From positions 372,001 through 436,000 of the forward strand of contig JALRMH010000030.1 of assembly GCA_026119935.1 (NCBI GenBank): a stretch of DNA of 64,000 bases, given 5' to 3'. Numbering within the stretch: the first letter of the stretch is position 1; each line of letters starts with the position of its first letter. This DNA comes from Endothia cerciana. Its lineage: Eukaryota > Ascomycota > Sordariomycetes > Diaporthales > Cryphonectriaceae. A program made the position numbers and the translations under genes. The notes under the pieces are model-generated. The model was not told the DNA's origin. It saw only the letters and a list, made by a program, of their open reading frames with translations, and did no database searches. Below, piece by piece: positions 29,876 through 42,617 of this stretch.

Positions 29876-32539
29876 ACGAGCAGAGCAAGGAGTCCGATTC
29901 GCAATGCGGAGAACGGCGGCGCGAACACTGTCTTAGAGCCGTGAGTCAGGACATTTTGGCGTGTAACAGTTTATGCATTGAATCAGGACAAATAACGAAC
30001 GGTCCTAGACACTGTGTCTGCCGGGTATTCCGAGGACCTTGGCAAGGCGGCGGCGTGTGCTAGGCCTTACGGATTTGTGGAGACAATTCTGTATATGATC
30101 GGGGTTGATCGAGATGTCATCTGGTGGTTTGATTGTACTGTACTGTGCATAGAGTGGCCTAGGACTTGGAGCGTGCATAGAATGAAACTGCGATCTTTAT
30201 GTACATGTCATCGTGAGTCTGCGACAACTTTGGGTCTCTATCGCCCACTATAGCCGCGGTCAAGTAGTCTGTCTCTTCACTGTGATCACATCGCCGCCGC
30301 ATAATGTCGTCGAGACACTCGATAGCTGCGGCTGTCTAGACGTGGTGCGCTGTCTCGCACGATCCCAATAGTCGGGGGATAGCAGCGTGACGCACTAGGA
30401 CGCCGAGAAACTAGTCGACTCGTCGAGCCTTGGCAGATAGCTCCTCCTCGCGAAACAGCCCGCCATAACATGCGGGTTGCTCATGATATCCGTAGGATTA
30501 TGAATCAGATATCGGAAGATATATCTACGTGCTATGTACTGACGAACAGCAGGTCGGTTTCGCTGTATGGACCACTCACGGCCTGTGCAATGAGGCTCCT
30601 CCATAGTACATCCTGTTGTGGGCCCTACCACCCGGGGAAGAGGGTTCTGGGACGCCGGGAGGTTACCAACAGTCGGACTCAAAGTGTGGGCCACGAAGAC
30701 TGCGATGAGGGCGCAGGCATACCTCTCAAGCGCAACGTGACTGATGTTCACTGCGGTTATAGAACGTCTCTCATCGCGACTTTCAAAATCCACACAGGTG
30801 GAAGCTTTGACTGGATGTCAACGAGCTCGACTTAGGACCCTTTCCGGCGGCGCCTTGTCCCAAGCTGGCGATGGGGGCCACCGTGGAAACGAACGCCAAG
30901 AGACACTAAGTATCTAGCAGCTGAGTGAGGCCGCAGAGGCGTTCCGGCGCCGTCGTTCGCCTTGACGTCAGCCGCGGCAGAGACTGATCGTGCTATAGCA
31001 TGTAGATACGAGTAAGATTAGGACGGTCTCGGAGGATATCTCTTATGGGAAAGTCTGACCTTGGGAAAGTGATCTCCAGATGACAACTCATCACGGTTGG
31101 GGACAATCTTCGGCGGTATCACATGCCGCGGTCGATCTCTAGTATCTCGCCTATCTGGTTGAGGTCGTTGAGCCCCCCTCCCCGACCTCGCTCTCTGCCG
31201 ACATTCTGACACGTCAGTTGCTTTGCTGGGGACCGTGCGGATCTCGATATGTTTCATCATTCCTGTCAGGTGTTGGACCGTCCGAGATCTTGACCCGGCT
31301 ATCGCCGCCAGTAGAAAATTTTCTTCCTGAACAGGACCGGATGGTGTCCTCAACCGTGTGGACCGCTTGCGTACCCCCACGCGAGAGGAAGAGATGAATC
31401 TTCATGCGCTAGGAGGGCCATACCACTGCAGGGGCCGCCCGCGGCATGCCAAGACGAACTACGACATTCTTGTCCCTGACTTGGCACCTCCTATATCTAC
31501 CCTTTGGTATCAGCGAACGACTCATTGCCCTGGACGGATCTCAGGGGCGGGTGCTAGTCTGGAGCCGAGGGTGCAAGCTCGCCCAAACGATATGTCAAGA
31601 AGAGCCATCTCAGCTGGTGATCTGCATCCCAATCTCTGGTGTATGAGGCAAGAAGACGCACTCGACTGACGAACCAGCTCTCGCGCTCGTCTCGCTTCAA
31701 CTTGCGGCATGATATCCACTATCGTATCCAACCTTCCTGCTTCTCTTGCCAATTGTTGTAAACCGCCATCTTTCCGACTGCACACAGAGTGCAGTCGTTC
31801 AGCGAGTGTGAAAGGACGACTATCCAGCATTCTTGCCTGCTACTACTGATGCTGATATTCGCCTCATCTTCAGCTGAGGACTTACATGCTTTCCTCCACT
31901 CCGACTACTCGATCAGTCCAAAACTACGTCACCTCCTCAACACGGATCCCAGCGCAAGCAGAAAACTCTCCACTTCTGCCACTTGCAGACTGGACCTATT
32001 TCGAGATCCTTTCATACGGCCGGCGAGCCGTGTGGACCTTCTATCAACGAGATCCGCCCGCTACGTGGACCCTGTGTCGAATTCATCGCGTCTGGAAGTG
32101 ATCGTCATCGCCCTTCCTCGTCGTTTCTGGTCACAACTGTGGTCCCCCCCCCCCCCATGACCTGAACCTGAGAGCCACTTCTGCAGGCCGCGATAGCATT
32201 ACGAACACCGCCCATATGGCCCAGGCGTTTCAGGGTATTTTCACCGAGGCATACCATAGTAGAACCGCCTGCTCAGACTCGACTTGCCCGCCATGACGTC
32301 CCCCGTCCATGTCGACACCAGCGAGAAGGCTGATCCAAGTCTCCTAACGAAGCGTGAGAAATTCCCCACCCACGCACAGGGCGCTCCACATTGGACCCGT
32401 GCCTTTCACCATCCATGCGTATCGTCTATATCACCCCAGAGATGTGTAACCTCACCACGCCCTTCACTACTCGCTTTCTGGTGTCGTACTCCTTCGCCTT
32501 GTCTTGATACATGTCTCAGGACCCGCCATCATCACCACC
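29876..32539. other. 2.7-kb interval without a supported gene
   Basis: Between ROT2 and the downstream channel gene on the same strand. Short overlapping open frames only. A 13-base C run lies at 32144-32156. The right part is CT-rich and likely the leader of the channel gene. Confidence 0.5.
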
Positions 32540-35343
32540 ATGGCCCCCGCCCAACAGAGTCCGGACTCCGCTGACCCTTTCTACCAAGAGAACACCCTCA
32601 GTCATTCCGAATCCCAGGAGAATGCGAGCCGCCTCATGGATGACCTCGAGCTGCTGCGCGCCGAGCGCCTTGCCAGCAACGAGGAGAAGCAGGAAGCCTC
32701 CGGCCGCAGGTCCAAGTCTCTGAACCGCAGACGCCCCCCGGAGGCACCGCCCGAGGATGCCTTCGATACTCTGACGAGGGAGCCTCAGATTCCTACGACG
32801 AAGCCCGCCAAGAAGCCTACCCTTGTTGGCAAGCTCTTTACGGAGATCAAGAGATTCCCGAGAATCATCAGATATTTTGTCTACGTAAGTGGTAACAACC
32901 TATCGCGCACTGTCTTCCGGTATTGCTTTCTCTCGGCGACCCTTGTCTTCCTCCCCATCTATGCATCACAAATCACAGATACTCGAGTTCGGCATCACTA
33001 CGTATTTGCAGCAGCAGTGACCGGCCTCACTCTACTCACTATGCACTCTGGCTGTCTAAACCTAACACCTCGCACAGGCTATACCCGTAGCTGCTGTGCT
33101 TTTAACGCCGATCTTGCTAGCCATCTATGCGTTAAATGACGACACTCCCATCGGAGGAGCTGGCGGCCTTCAGCTCCTGTGGTTCGGAATATGGCTCGAG
33201 ATCGTCTGGTGCAGCCTTTGGGCGAGTCGCATCATCGTGGCAACGATGCCCTTCTGGTTTGGGACCATTGCCAAGGTCATTGGGTCAAGCAATCACAAGA
33301 AATGGAAGGATATTGGTAGAGAAATGGAGATGCCGACAGCTGCCTTCCTCTGGCTGCTTGGTCTGATCTGCTCCTTCAAACCCATCACCGACAACCACCG
33401 TAGCGCTGGTGGTACCTCGACCGATGGCAATCCCACCTATATACTCTGGATCGACGTCGTCTGGAAGGTCATCATCGCTCTGTTCGTCCTGGTAACGAGT
33501 AACTTCTTGGAGAAGATTCTGATTCAGTGGATTGCGACCTCCTTCCATGTTCGGACCTATGCCTCTCGGATCGAACAGAACAGGATCAATATAGACTACT
33601 TGGTCCGGCTGTACGAGTACTCGAAGCAGAAGCTGATCCATGACGACCCGGAGTGGGCTGATGCCAATGGTGGTCCGTCCGGGGCCAAGACGCCTCTGAG
33701 GATGGTCCAGCAGAATGCCCGGCTGGCTTTGAACAACATTGGCAAGGCAGCAGGGAAGATGGCGGGCGATCTCACCGGACGCAAGGTCATGGCTAGCGGC
33801 CACCCACGGAAGGTCGTCCTCGAGTTGCTGCGTAACACGCATAACTCACACATCCTGGCGCGGCGCATCTATCGCACATTCGTGCGCGAGGACGCTGAGA
33901 CGATCACCCTGGACGACCTCAAGGAGGCGTTCGCCGCACCGGAGGACGCGGAGGCCTGCTTCGGCATCTTTGACCAGGACCTCAACGGCGACATCTCGAT
34001 GGAGGAGCTCGAGCTCGTCTGCAACGAGATTCACTTAGAGAAGAAGGCCATCGCGGCTTCACTCAAGGATCTGGACTCCGTGACAAAGAAACTGGACCAA
34101 GTGTTCCTCTTTATCATCTTTATCATAGCGGCCATCGTTTTCATCTCCATCATCTCAGGGTCTGCGGCTTCCGCCCTAGGGACGAGTGGGACTACCATTC
34201 TCGGTCTGTCTTGGATGCTGCAGGCAACGGCGCAGGAGTTCTTGCAGTCCATCATCTTCGTTTTCGTGAAACACCCTTTCGATGTAGGTGATCGGGTTAC
34301 GATATACGGAAACACGGGGTCTCTGGGCACTGGAGATGATTACTACGTGATGGAGGTATCATTGCTCTACACTGAGTTCAAGAAGATGGAGGGACATAGT
34401 GAGTTAACAATCTAGAGTGGGCAGGCTAGTGGTCCTCCTCGGACGATCTAATACTGACGAGCTTCCAGTCGTTCAAGCTCCGAACTCTCTGCTCAATACC
34501 CTCTTCATTCTCAACCAGCGACGAAGTAGCGGTCTCGCCGACCCGATCGAGCTGAAGCTACGTTTCGGAACCTCTAGCGCCCTTGTTGAGGAGCTCAAGG
34601 CGCGCATGCTGGACTTCGTGTTGGAGAACAAGCGCGATTATCAGCCCCAGGTCATAAGTGAAGTCCGGACGATCGACGAGGTGTACTCGGTCACCCTAAA
34701 TGTGATCTTCTTCCACAAGTCCAACTACCAGAACGAGCTGGTCCGGCTTCAGCGCCACAACAAGTTCGCAGCCGAGCTCATGCACCAGATGACGGAATTG
34801 GGCATCGAGGGCCCCCGCAAAGCCCAGCCCGGCGGTGCCAAGGAGTATCCATTCTATTTCGTGCCAGTCAACCCGCAGTCGCACGGAGAGCAGCAAGCTA
34901 CCGAGCCCTTCCCCAGCGGCGCAAGTGTGGGCATCGGAAGCCCCGTCATCGGCCCGCGGAACGAGGGCCTCGCGAAGGACAATGGCAGCCTGCGTGAGCT
35001 CAGGTCGCAGTCCTCCGCGAACTGGAGCGAGGCGGACGCGCGCCAGGCGGAAGTACGTCGGCGGCGGGCCGAGTCTCGCGCGCGGCTGTACGAGAATCGG
35101 GTCCCCGACTTCGGCGACGTCTTCGAGGGGCGCAAGGATCCCGCCGCGGCGAACCTGGCCAGGCTGCAGGTCCTCCGTGAGGAGGCTGCCACAAGCCACG
35201 CGTCGAGTGTCGACATGCTCGGCCCCTTGGATAGGAGCCAGACTATGGATTCCAGCTCGACGCGGAGGAGGGGAATCTTTGGGCGGCCGAGGAGCTCCAC
35301 GAGGGATGATCGGAAGAGCGATGCAGGCGCCAGTATAGTATAA
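32540..35343 (+). CDS. EF-hand mechanosensitive ion channel (MscS family, Msy1/Msy2-like)
   Basis: Three exons (32540-32884, 33078-34398, 34469-35343) with introns of 193 and 70 nt encode 846 residues. The layout matches the fungal Msy1/Msy2 channels of the ER and cell-surface membranes, which gate Ca2+ responses to hypo-osmotic shock. A polar N-terminus comes first, then several transmembrane helices at roughly residues 115-280. An EF-hand loop DQDLNGDISMEE lies near residue 414, with all calcium-coordinating positions filled. The pore-lining MscS helix follows (FLFIIFIIAAIVFISIISG), then FVFVKHPFDVGDRV, the conserved start of the MscS beta domain. The tail of about 200 residues is polar and low in complexity. 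Splice phases are consistent at both junctions. The ATG at 32540 follows a CT-rich leader. Confidence 0.9.
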
Positions 35344-35586
35344 CGGGTGGTATCACTGTTTCATTGAAGCGTTCATACAGCATATTATTGGCGAGTCGGA
35401 CAGAGACTCTGAGCGGGGATATGTCGGAGCATGATACGATCCTTCAAAAGTGCTTTCATGGGAGGCGTCTCACACAATAGGGAAAGCGAGAAGCAAGATA
35501 GAACGCTCAGACTCAATACCCCGATAGATCTAGAAGCGTTATTCCTGGTAATTGCCCCTCACGTCGTCGTCCCTATGTACGGGCGA

Positions 35587-36768
35587 TCAGAGGCGCAGAC
35601 GACATCCAGATGAGGAAAGGGGTATAGCCGTGATTCTGACAAACTTTTCCCTTTCGTCCCCCACACTCTCGCTCCCCAGACCCAAGTCCCTGGCAAGATT
35701 GTGTATCAATCTCCGCCTCTCCCCTACTGCTGGAGGGAAATCAAGGAAAGTCCTTGCGCACGGTTGGTTTCTCTCCGCAGCAAAGGCAAGGAGCCGAGTC
35801 AATATATTCCTGGCTGCCCTCTCATCATCACGAGCGTTGGTGTAGTACGATGTTCTCGAGTTCTTGGACCAGTCCACGGGTTCCGGAGCCCCCAGGTCCA
35901 ATCCAGGATGGTCTGGCGGGTCTCCCTGCTCTGCCATGAGCCTGGACTGCCGCCGGTCACACTCCCATCCAGTATTTCCCCTTCCTCCTTTCGTCGGAAT
36001 GCCCCAGCGACAGCTGATCTGTGGCAGTGACAAGTGCACCGGGTTCTCTTTCTCTCCGCGCAGCCAAGAACCCGTGAATTCCACCTGCCTGTCGCACTTC
36101 GACGACTTCATCTCTCCACATAATACAGCTATGTCATCTATCACGTGCCGAGACTTCCATCCCACCTCACCGCCGAGCTGGATGAGAACGTTCTCGTCGT
36201 ACTTGTTGGAGAGCACTGTGAACAGCTGCAGGATAGCAGCATCGCATCTTTGGAGGAACAGCTTGCAGCGTCTGTCAATGACTGTCGCCCTGAGCCAGTC
36301 GGGCCGCCTGTGCACCATCCATGTTGGCACCGGCGTCAAGTCTACAATGATCTTCGTGATCCCGGCTGTTGGCAGGTCGCTGACACCCTCGATCCAAGGC
36401 ATCATGTCGTTCAGTCCATCGTACCAGGGAACGCATCCATGAATGAGCTCCTTGACATCTGTCTCCGCGAAAACGCGCAGACTAAGGGTGCGTATCTCCG
36501 ACGCTTCGGTGCCTCTGCTCACGCCGGCGATGTCTTGCGGCCGCTCAAAGCGGAACGTCGGTGACCAGGAGGCGAAGAGTTCCTGGATATCAGTTCTGAT
36601 TGTCTTGCATGACAGCACAAGTGGGAGAAGGGCTGACGTCCTCGAGATGGACCCGACGGCGCGTACCTCTGCGGGCAACAGGTAAGACAGAATGGCTTGG
36701 CGTATTTCCGGTGGACAGTCCAGGAGATGAATCATACCTGTCCCTATTCCGCTATGCGTTCTGGGCAT
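35587..36768 (-). CDS. Protein with F-box-like N-terminus and R3H-like C-terminus
   Basis: One open frame encodes 393 residues from the ATG at 36768; a second ATG at 36735 is also possible. Near the start is the block LLDCPPEIRQAILSYLLP, the pattern of fungal F-box-like/2EXR domains. At roughly residues 315-385 lies an R3H-like segment, DFPPAVGERRRLIHNLA, with the Arg and His separated by three residues; R3H domains bind single-stranded nucleic acid. The region between has no motif I recognise. The combination suggests nucleic-acid contact or a ubiquitin-ligase adaptor role, but both are inference. The stop lies 243 bp from the channel gene stop. A GTATGA within the early coding region could be an unused donor. 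Confidence 0.6.
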   Translation of the reverse strand: MPRTHSGIGTGMIHLLDCPPEIRQAILSYLLPAEVRAVGSISRTSALLPLVLSCKTIRTDIQELFASWSPTFRFERPQDIAGVSRGTEASEIRTLSLRVFAETDVKELIHGCVPWYDGLNDMMPWIEGVSDLPTAGITKIIVDLTPVPTWMVHRRPDWLRATVIDRRCKLFLQRCDAAILQLFTVLSNKYDENVLIQLGGEVGWKSRHVIDDIAVLCGEMKSSKCDRQVEFTGSWLRGEKENPVHLSLPQISCRWGIPTKGGRGNTGWECDRRQSRLMAEQGDPPDHPGLDLGAPEPVDWSKNSRTSYYTNARDDERAARNILTRLLAFAAERNQPCARTFLDFPPAVGERRRLIHNLARDLGLGSESVGDEREKFVRITAIPLSSSGCRLRL

Positions 36769-37916
36769 GCCCAGTCTATTGGAGACAGAGACTGGGTCGA
36801 GAAATCTGGGAACAAAAACTTCCAGTCTCGTAATGACGCTCAAGCTGCACTCACTCGGAAATCGGCTGTCGAGCAATGGATTGAGATTGCAGATCCTGAG
36901 GCAAGATTTGACAGTGCACCATGATGACGAAAATTAGGTGAATGCGAAAAAATAAGCGGGCGATTCCTTTGTCCAGCACAATCCCGAATGCGGACACGAC
37001 GGCTTTTGTACGGCTTATAAAATCTCACACCGGTGTGGACTAGTGACTCACTCAGCAATTACTGCGCCTTACAGCTTGACGCACGGGCGCATCAGCTTTG
37101 AGCGGTGAGGAGAAACCAACTGTGTATCTGAGATACAATCAAGAGAAACTGAGAGTTGTTGTGGTCTTGTGTTGTATACTGGGCTGATCAGACGCGTCGT
37201 AGCGTACCCTGAAGGTTGCGCGGGCTTGAATCACGAATTCCCTCGAATGCCCGCGATTACCAGTTAACACTTCAGAATCAAAGCACAATGGTTAGGGTGG
37301 GACGGGGTAACAATTAGGGTTATGCTATCGTTGGAAGTCATCATCGAGGTTTGTGTGTAGGCCTCTTGGTGAACCTACCTTCTAGTCCTCAGACGTTAGG
37401 ACAATCGCGGCAGTGACGGCGTACGCAAGTTAATTATTGTTACCAATACTGAGGAACAATTGGCTCGTCGCGCCAACCCGTGTGCAAGAAGGTTATAGAT
37501 ATCAACCATTCCTTTTTATTCATTTACCCAGGTCATGGAGCATACCCGGTAGCGGGTTTTCAGGTGCAGAAGTCGTGTATCTGCGCGACATTGTTCTGAA
37601 GATCACACGTGTGATCGTAACTCTCATCATGTGTCAAAACGCGAATGTGCAAAACTCTTGCAGTCCACAGTTTCCAACTCATTAAGACCTAGCAGCATGG
37701 TCGTGGCGTATGATTGAGGCCTCAGCGCCTTTCTCGCTGGTGGCCTCGTCCCCGGTCTCCATCTTGCATCATGAACGGTCTCGAGGTTGACCCGTACAGA
37801 TGCCAAAGACGCTGGCTATCTAATATACCACTAAGACATCCAGCATCTTGTTCTCGAAGAACTACATCAGGTACGAAGAGTCCTCCATCTCTGGCATGGA
37901 CAGCTTGCCGAGCTCC
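36769..37916. other. AT-rich interval left of the decayed HET locus
   Basis: No gene supported. Sequence is richer in A+T than the flanking housekeeping DNA. Two isolated TTAGGG hexamers occur at 37292-37297 and 37314-37319 and are not a telomere array. Confidence 0.45.
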
Positions 37917-39536
37917 CTAGTTGTCGTTGTTAAACACGCCCAAACGCATGTAGTGATCCGGTGTGCCTTCCACAGGTTGCAGCAAAAGCCCGGACGTGTC
38001 TTCACTTTCCTGCACTACTGGGAGAAGGAAACCACTTACGAAAGTGTCCCCTGACAGGCAAGTATCAAGTTTGGCACTTCGCGGTGTTATTGTCTCGTCT
38101 CTCGTTGTCATGAGTGCGTTCGTCCAGAAGCGCATCAATCTCGCACATAGAGCGTCCAACCTCAAGACCTCGGGATACTCGGTATGTTCGTACTTTTTTC
38201 ATCTTCCGCCGGTTGCGCGCCTCTCTAGTCATACTCTTCAATGTACTATGACACACCATAGGCATCCAAACCCACGCGCAGTGGCGCTAGGCATTCGAAG
38301 TGATGGCGGGTGACGACAACGATGATGGTGATGTCTGCTCTTCTAGGGGTTCTCTCATCCTAACAAGAGACCTGGCGGCGTAATCCATTGTGGAAAGTTC
38401 TTCACTGTCACTTCCACACTCAAAGGTTCTAAGAGGCTGCCCTTGATGGACAGTGCTTCCCTCATGTTCCTGTCATCCTTCTTCCAAACCTTAGAACCCA
38501 TATTTGACAGCTGTCCGCGTGAGACGATCTGGATCAGATTTTTTAAACCATTGCGCCTATTCACCTCAATTTGGCCATCTGCTGCTGCCCAGGACCAGCT
38601 AGGGGCGTGGTACTCGGTTGGACGGGCCTTCATGGGGATAGCGGTTGACCAGAGCAAAAGTTTAGGCAGACCATCGTTCAGAAGAAGCCACCGCAATAAA
38701 TCTTGAGAGGTAAGAGACTGGACAAGAGTCTCAATTCCCTGTATTGCAACCAGTCGGTCGGAACGGAACGTGAATTGTGTGGACTTCGTGTAGTCTTGCA
38801 GAAAAGTCCACCAAGGCCATTGTGTGACCATGACCCCGTGAGAGGAGCACAGCAACGTATGGTAACGAGCCTTCTCAACCCCGAAGGACTCAAACCTGCC
38901 GATGTGGTAATGATTCTTCAGACAGTCATCGAGCCAAGCCTTGCCAAATTCAAGACTTTCCTTGCTGCCGGTGGGACTATATTTGTCAAGACGCAACTGA
39001 GCGGGGGCCTCCATATCGTCAGCTGGTCTACATTGGATCTGCTTCAAAACAGTCGCAGTGCCTTCCGGAAACTCACGGATGGCAACGTCCATTGGCGGGA
39101 TGCAGTGACTGGTCCGACCGTAGAATTCGAGTACCAGCCAGGACCTGCTTGCCTGCTCGAGCAAATTATCTGCATCTGTGTCGGGAATGTGCTCGAGACT
39201 GTTTGGGATATGACCCTTCTTGAGTTCCTCCAAATAATGACGACCCTGTTCAAGCTCGTCGTCACAATTAAGTGTCGACGGGACGAACCATTTTCTACCC
39301 TCGCCGTGCTGCGCCCACGACGGGTTGAGGACTTTGAAAGCGAAGTTGATGCCATCTGGGAAATCTGCATTTGTGTTCCCTGGGTACGACCAATTCTCCT
39401 CAACGAGGTTGCATAGATGGCATCCTGCCAGGCATGACTTCTTGAAGGTCCCTTTGGTATGGGCCCATGGATAGAAGGTACCGCAAGTGGGCTTCCGCGG
39501 GCTCGAGAATATCTCTTGACAAGCTATGTAAAGCAT
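37917..39536 (-). pseudogene. HET-domain gene lacking its HET core (decayed)
   Basis: A 393-codon frame (39536-38355) begins with an ATG and the cysteine motif CHLCNLVEENW, and reaches the pre-core segment (AWLDDCLKNHYH), here without its second Cys. The frame then jumps at about 38880 directly to the post-core block (WWTFLQDYTKSTQFTFRSDR), followed by the APSWSW motif. The whole HET core, with its YxALSYxWG and WxDSLCIxQD motifs, is absent, and no intron or other frame at the junction could hold it. Further downstream, another frame (38165-37917) still encodes the terminal HET signature GLLLQPVEGTPDHYMRLGVF, separated by stops. I read this as an in-frame deletion followed by 3' decay. A transcribed, truncated HET-like protein remains possible. 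Confidence 0.65.
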
Positions 39537-40080
39537 GTTTGTGATTTGCAGGCGGCCTTTTGAGACTTGTAGACATGTGAGGTGACCAGTGGATTGAAGA
39601 GGGTCCTGAATAGCACGCTATAGACAAATCTTACCACGCTCGCCACGTTCTAGAGATAAATGTCTCAGATTTCTGACCAGTCAAACTCATGTAGTACAGG
39701 AGGCTGGCTGCACGAATTTGATCAGGGATTGTAACCCACTCGAAGGAATATTGTAAGACGTGTGGTCGGTCGTCTCGTTACTAATGGACTGCATATGCAT
39801 GTGTCAAAACTCGCTGTTGACTGCGCAAGCATCGGATTGCGAATCTTCTATATGAATTGTTCCTGTTAATTGATGAGAAGCGCTGCAATTAAGGCGCTGC
39901 TAAAACATAACAAGGTATTGGTCGATGGAAATCCTCGACCATCACATTCTATGTTGGCCCCGGAGAGCCAGGAGGCAGAATACCCCATACCCTCTAAGTA
40001 ACAACTTTCTTCCAAACGTGAGCACAGCACGGCCAGAATTCTGGAGAGCCCATGTCTTCATGCTGCCGTCATGATGTATT

Positions 40081-41064
40081 CTATGACAAAAGTGGCTGTC
40101 TTTCGGCAGCTTCGCTTGCTTCAAAAGACTCAGACTGGAGAAGTTTGATGAGCTTATAGAAGCCAGCAGCAAGAGCAGCACCTAACTTTTCGTATCAGCA
40201 TAAATTATGAACTGGATACACTCATTTCCGGGTTACGTAGACGGTGTTGCTTACCGAGTAGAGGGCCAAGCCAGTAGATCCAATGAGTACCGCCAAAGTC
40301 GAGCATGACCAGGTCTGGACCAAATGTTCTCGCCGGATTGAGAGAGCCACCTGTGTAATAAATTCCGGGTAGCCTATATTATCTCAGGATCAGCAGATGT
40401 CGGATTCGATCTGGCCTTGGAAGGTGCATACTCAGCTACGAAAAGTGCAAAGCCAATGACGAGTGCGGCCAAGGCGTTGCCTTCGTGCTTCTCAACGGCC
40501 ATGAAGTAGATAGCAAGCATCAGCTGCATGGTGAGGAAAGCCTCGATGAGGACTCCCTGGAGGGCAGAAGCACCATGACCGAGCTTAGTCTGGATAACAT
40601 AGGTGCCCGGAAACATGACCTTCACAAGCAAAGATGCAACAACAGCTCCGAGGATCTGACCAGCAGTCAGAAAGACACCCTTGATCCAGGCCACTTTGCC
40701 TACAAGACACATTCCCAATGTGACCTAGGATGCTCATGTCAGTGACTATCCGGTTGGAGGTAGCAAGACTATGTGTGCTGGCAAGTTTCCAAAAACTTAC
40801 GGCAGGATTAAAGAGACCGCCGCTGACTCTGGCAAAGATGGAAACATTGACAGCCAGCGAGAATCCAAAAGCAAGACTGATATATAGCAGCTGCGTGAGA
40901 TTGATGTCCCCAGGATGGACGCCGTCCCCAACATGAGAAGTGTCAGAGTTGGCAACCTGAGCGGCGGAAAGTGCCATCAGCAGGAACAGGAACGTTCCTG
41001 AGAACTCTCCAGAGATTTCGACGGCGTGAAGCCTCATATGCTTCAGAAAGGTGTTCAGTGCCAT
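40081..41064 (-). CDS. Aquaporin (MIP family)
   Basis: Four exons (41064-40801, 40724-40432, 40373-40255, 40181-40081) encode 258 residues with matching phases. Introns are 76, 58 and 73 nt. Six hydrophobic helices can be traced, and both NPA boxes are intact: Asn86-Pro-Ala in GGLFNPAV, with the first intron just after the Ala, and Asn198-Pro-Ala in GGSLNPARTFGP. The short length and the ARTFGP box favour an orthodox water channel over a long fungal aquaglyceroporin, though glycerol transport cannot be excluded. The ending LLS follows a charged cytoplasmic tail. It is the only intact gene in a segment otherwise showing decay, which suggests it is still under selection or recently acquired. 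Confidence 0.85.
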
Positions 41065-42617
41065 GGCGAAGGGATGATTCCAGAGCCTCTGTGATTCGGG
41101 TTGTCTTCAGTTGTTGCAGTCTTTGGATAAACCGACAGCCAAAGAAGAGCAGGGTGGTTGCCTATTTATTATATCTGAGTGTTTCGTCTGTTGTTGATTC
41201 AAAAACCCTATCTGCTCTACCCAGCAGCGCCATCGGATCATGTGCATGATTTTACTTTGCTGATCTCTTTACCGCCATCCAGTCTGAGCTCTGGGGACCC
41301 CAAGGTGTGCCCAACAGGCATCAAAATCAAGCAGATGCGCATGAAGCAATGGTGACTTTTGGGTGTTTTCTGAATACCCAATATGGGTCCGATCCACAAA
41401 AGTCAACCTTATGGATGATGGGCATCAATGCCACAATCCCAGAACGATGCCAGTGAGGCTGTATTGTGGGGTTCACATGGGGCAATTTTAAACATGATCC
41501 CTTCCTTAGCATCGATACCATGGTGACCCTGGCAAAAGAGCTGGAGACTCCAATGCTGCTATTGACGTGTCAACAAGCTAGAAGCCCCTCACCGTCACAG
41601 AATCTATCTTTTACGATTCAGATCTTCAGGTGCGACCTCTTTCTGAGCCTGAGAGACGCGCTGCCTCTTGACTCGGGTACTGCCAGTATGGGCCGCTGTA
41701 TTATTATATTTCGCAAGCCTTACTCCGGCCTCGCGAGTCACGATGGCTTCTTGGAGCACGTGCGCTAAAAGTGATAGGCGACGATATAGGGTTATAAACG
41801 GAAAGGGGGTTCACAGGAAGCACTGTACTTAATGCTGGAGCAAGTTAGCATAATGTAGAATGGCTTGCTGACGGCGCAATTTGGGCGATGCCGACCTCTA
41901 CAGCGGTCTATATAGGCCACAGGCCATCCCCAGTCAACTGGGGTCACTCCCTTTAAGCCTGCGACACAATCACGATGTTCATGTACATGTTGTTAATGGT
42001 GGGTCAAGATTTCTCTGTCCTTTTTTCCCTTTCCTTCCTTCCTAATACAATTGCTCTCGAAACCCAAGCATCTATTGGTACTAGGCACACTATCATAGTG
42101 AGTGGTATAAGCGGCCTAAGCAGAGCGGAACAGCTCTTCTTTACGGCCTCCCGAAGCAAACTCATACATATCACCTCTGCATGAATGAGCCAGTCGGAAT
42201 CCACAGTCACACTTTGGACCGACCTATATTGGTAGTGTGTGGTACCCACCGCATATGTAAAATCATTGCCACGCTAGAAACGATGCGACTGTAACTGAAT
42301 CCGTCATGCGATTCCAACTTGCGCTGACAGGGTGCTAGATTTATCAGACCACTCATTGGATTTGAAATCGATGGGTATGCGGCGTGTACATATCAAGTTC
42401 ATCTCCCAGCCTGGACCAAGCACTTGAGAAAAACAGCCCCCAAGAACCGAGAAATTGTCTACCACTGGCAGTTGAGACTCGCGTTAGGTGTCAATTACGT
42501 CAGTGTTGTAACCAAGCTATAAACGCCGCAGTCGTTCAAGGAATATCTAGATGTAAAATGTGAATTGATTGTCTGCACCATCTTTATGGCTAGTATCGTT
42601 GTCCCTTTCTTTGCTCT
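41065..42617. other. Intergenic region between aquaporin and carboxylesterase
   Basis: No gene supported. It is AT-richer than average, with only short open frames on both strands. It includes the aquaporin promoter on the left and the 3' end of the esterase on the right. Confidence 0.5.

Noticed and set aside
37292..37319. Two TTAGGG hexamers resembling telomere repeats
   Set aside because: Only two copies separated by 16 bases; not an array and not at a sequence end.
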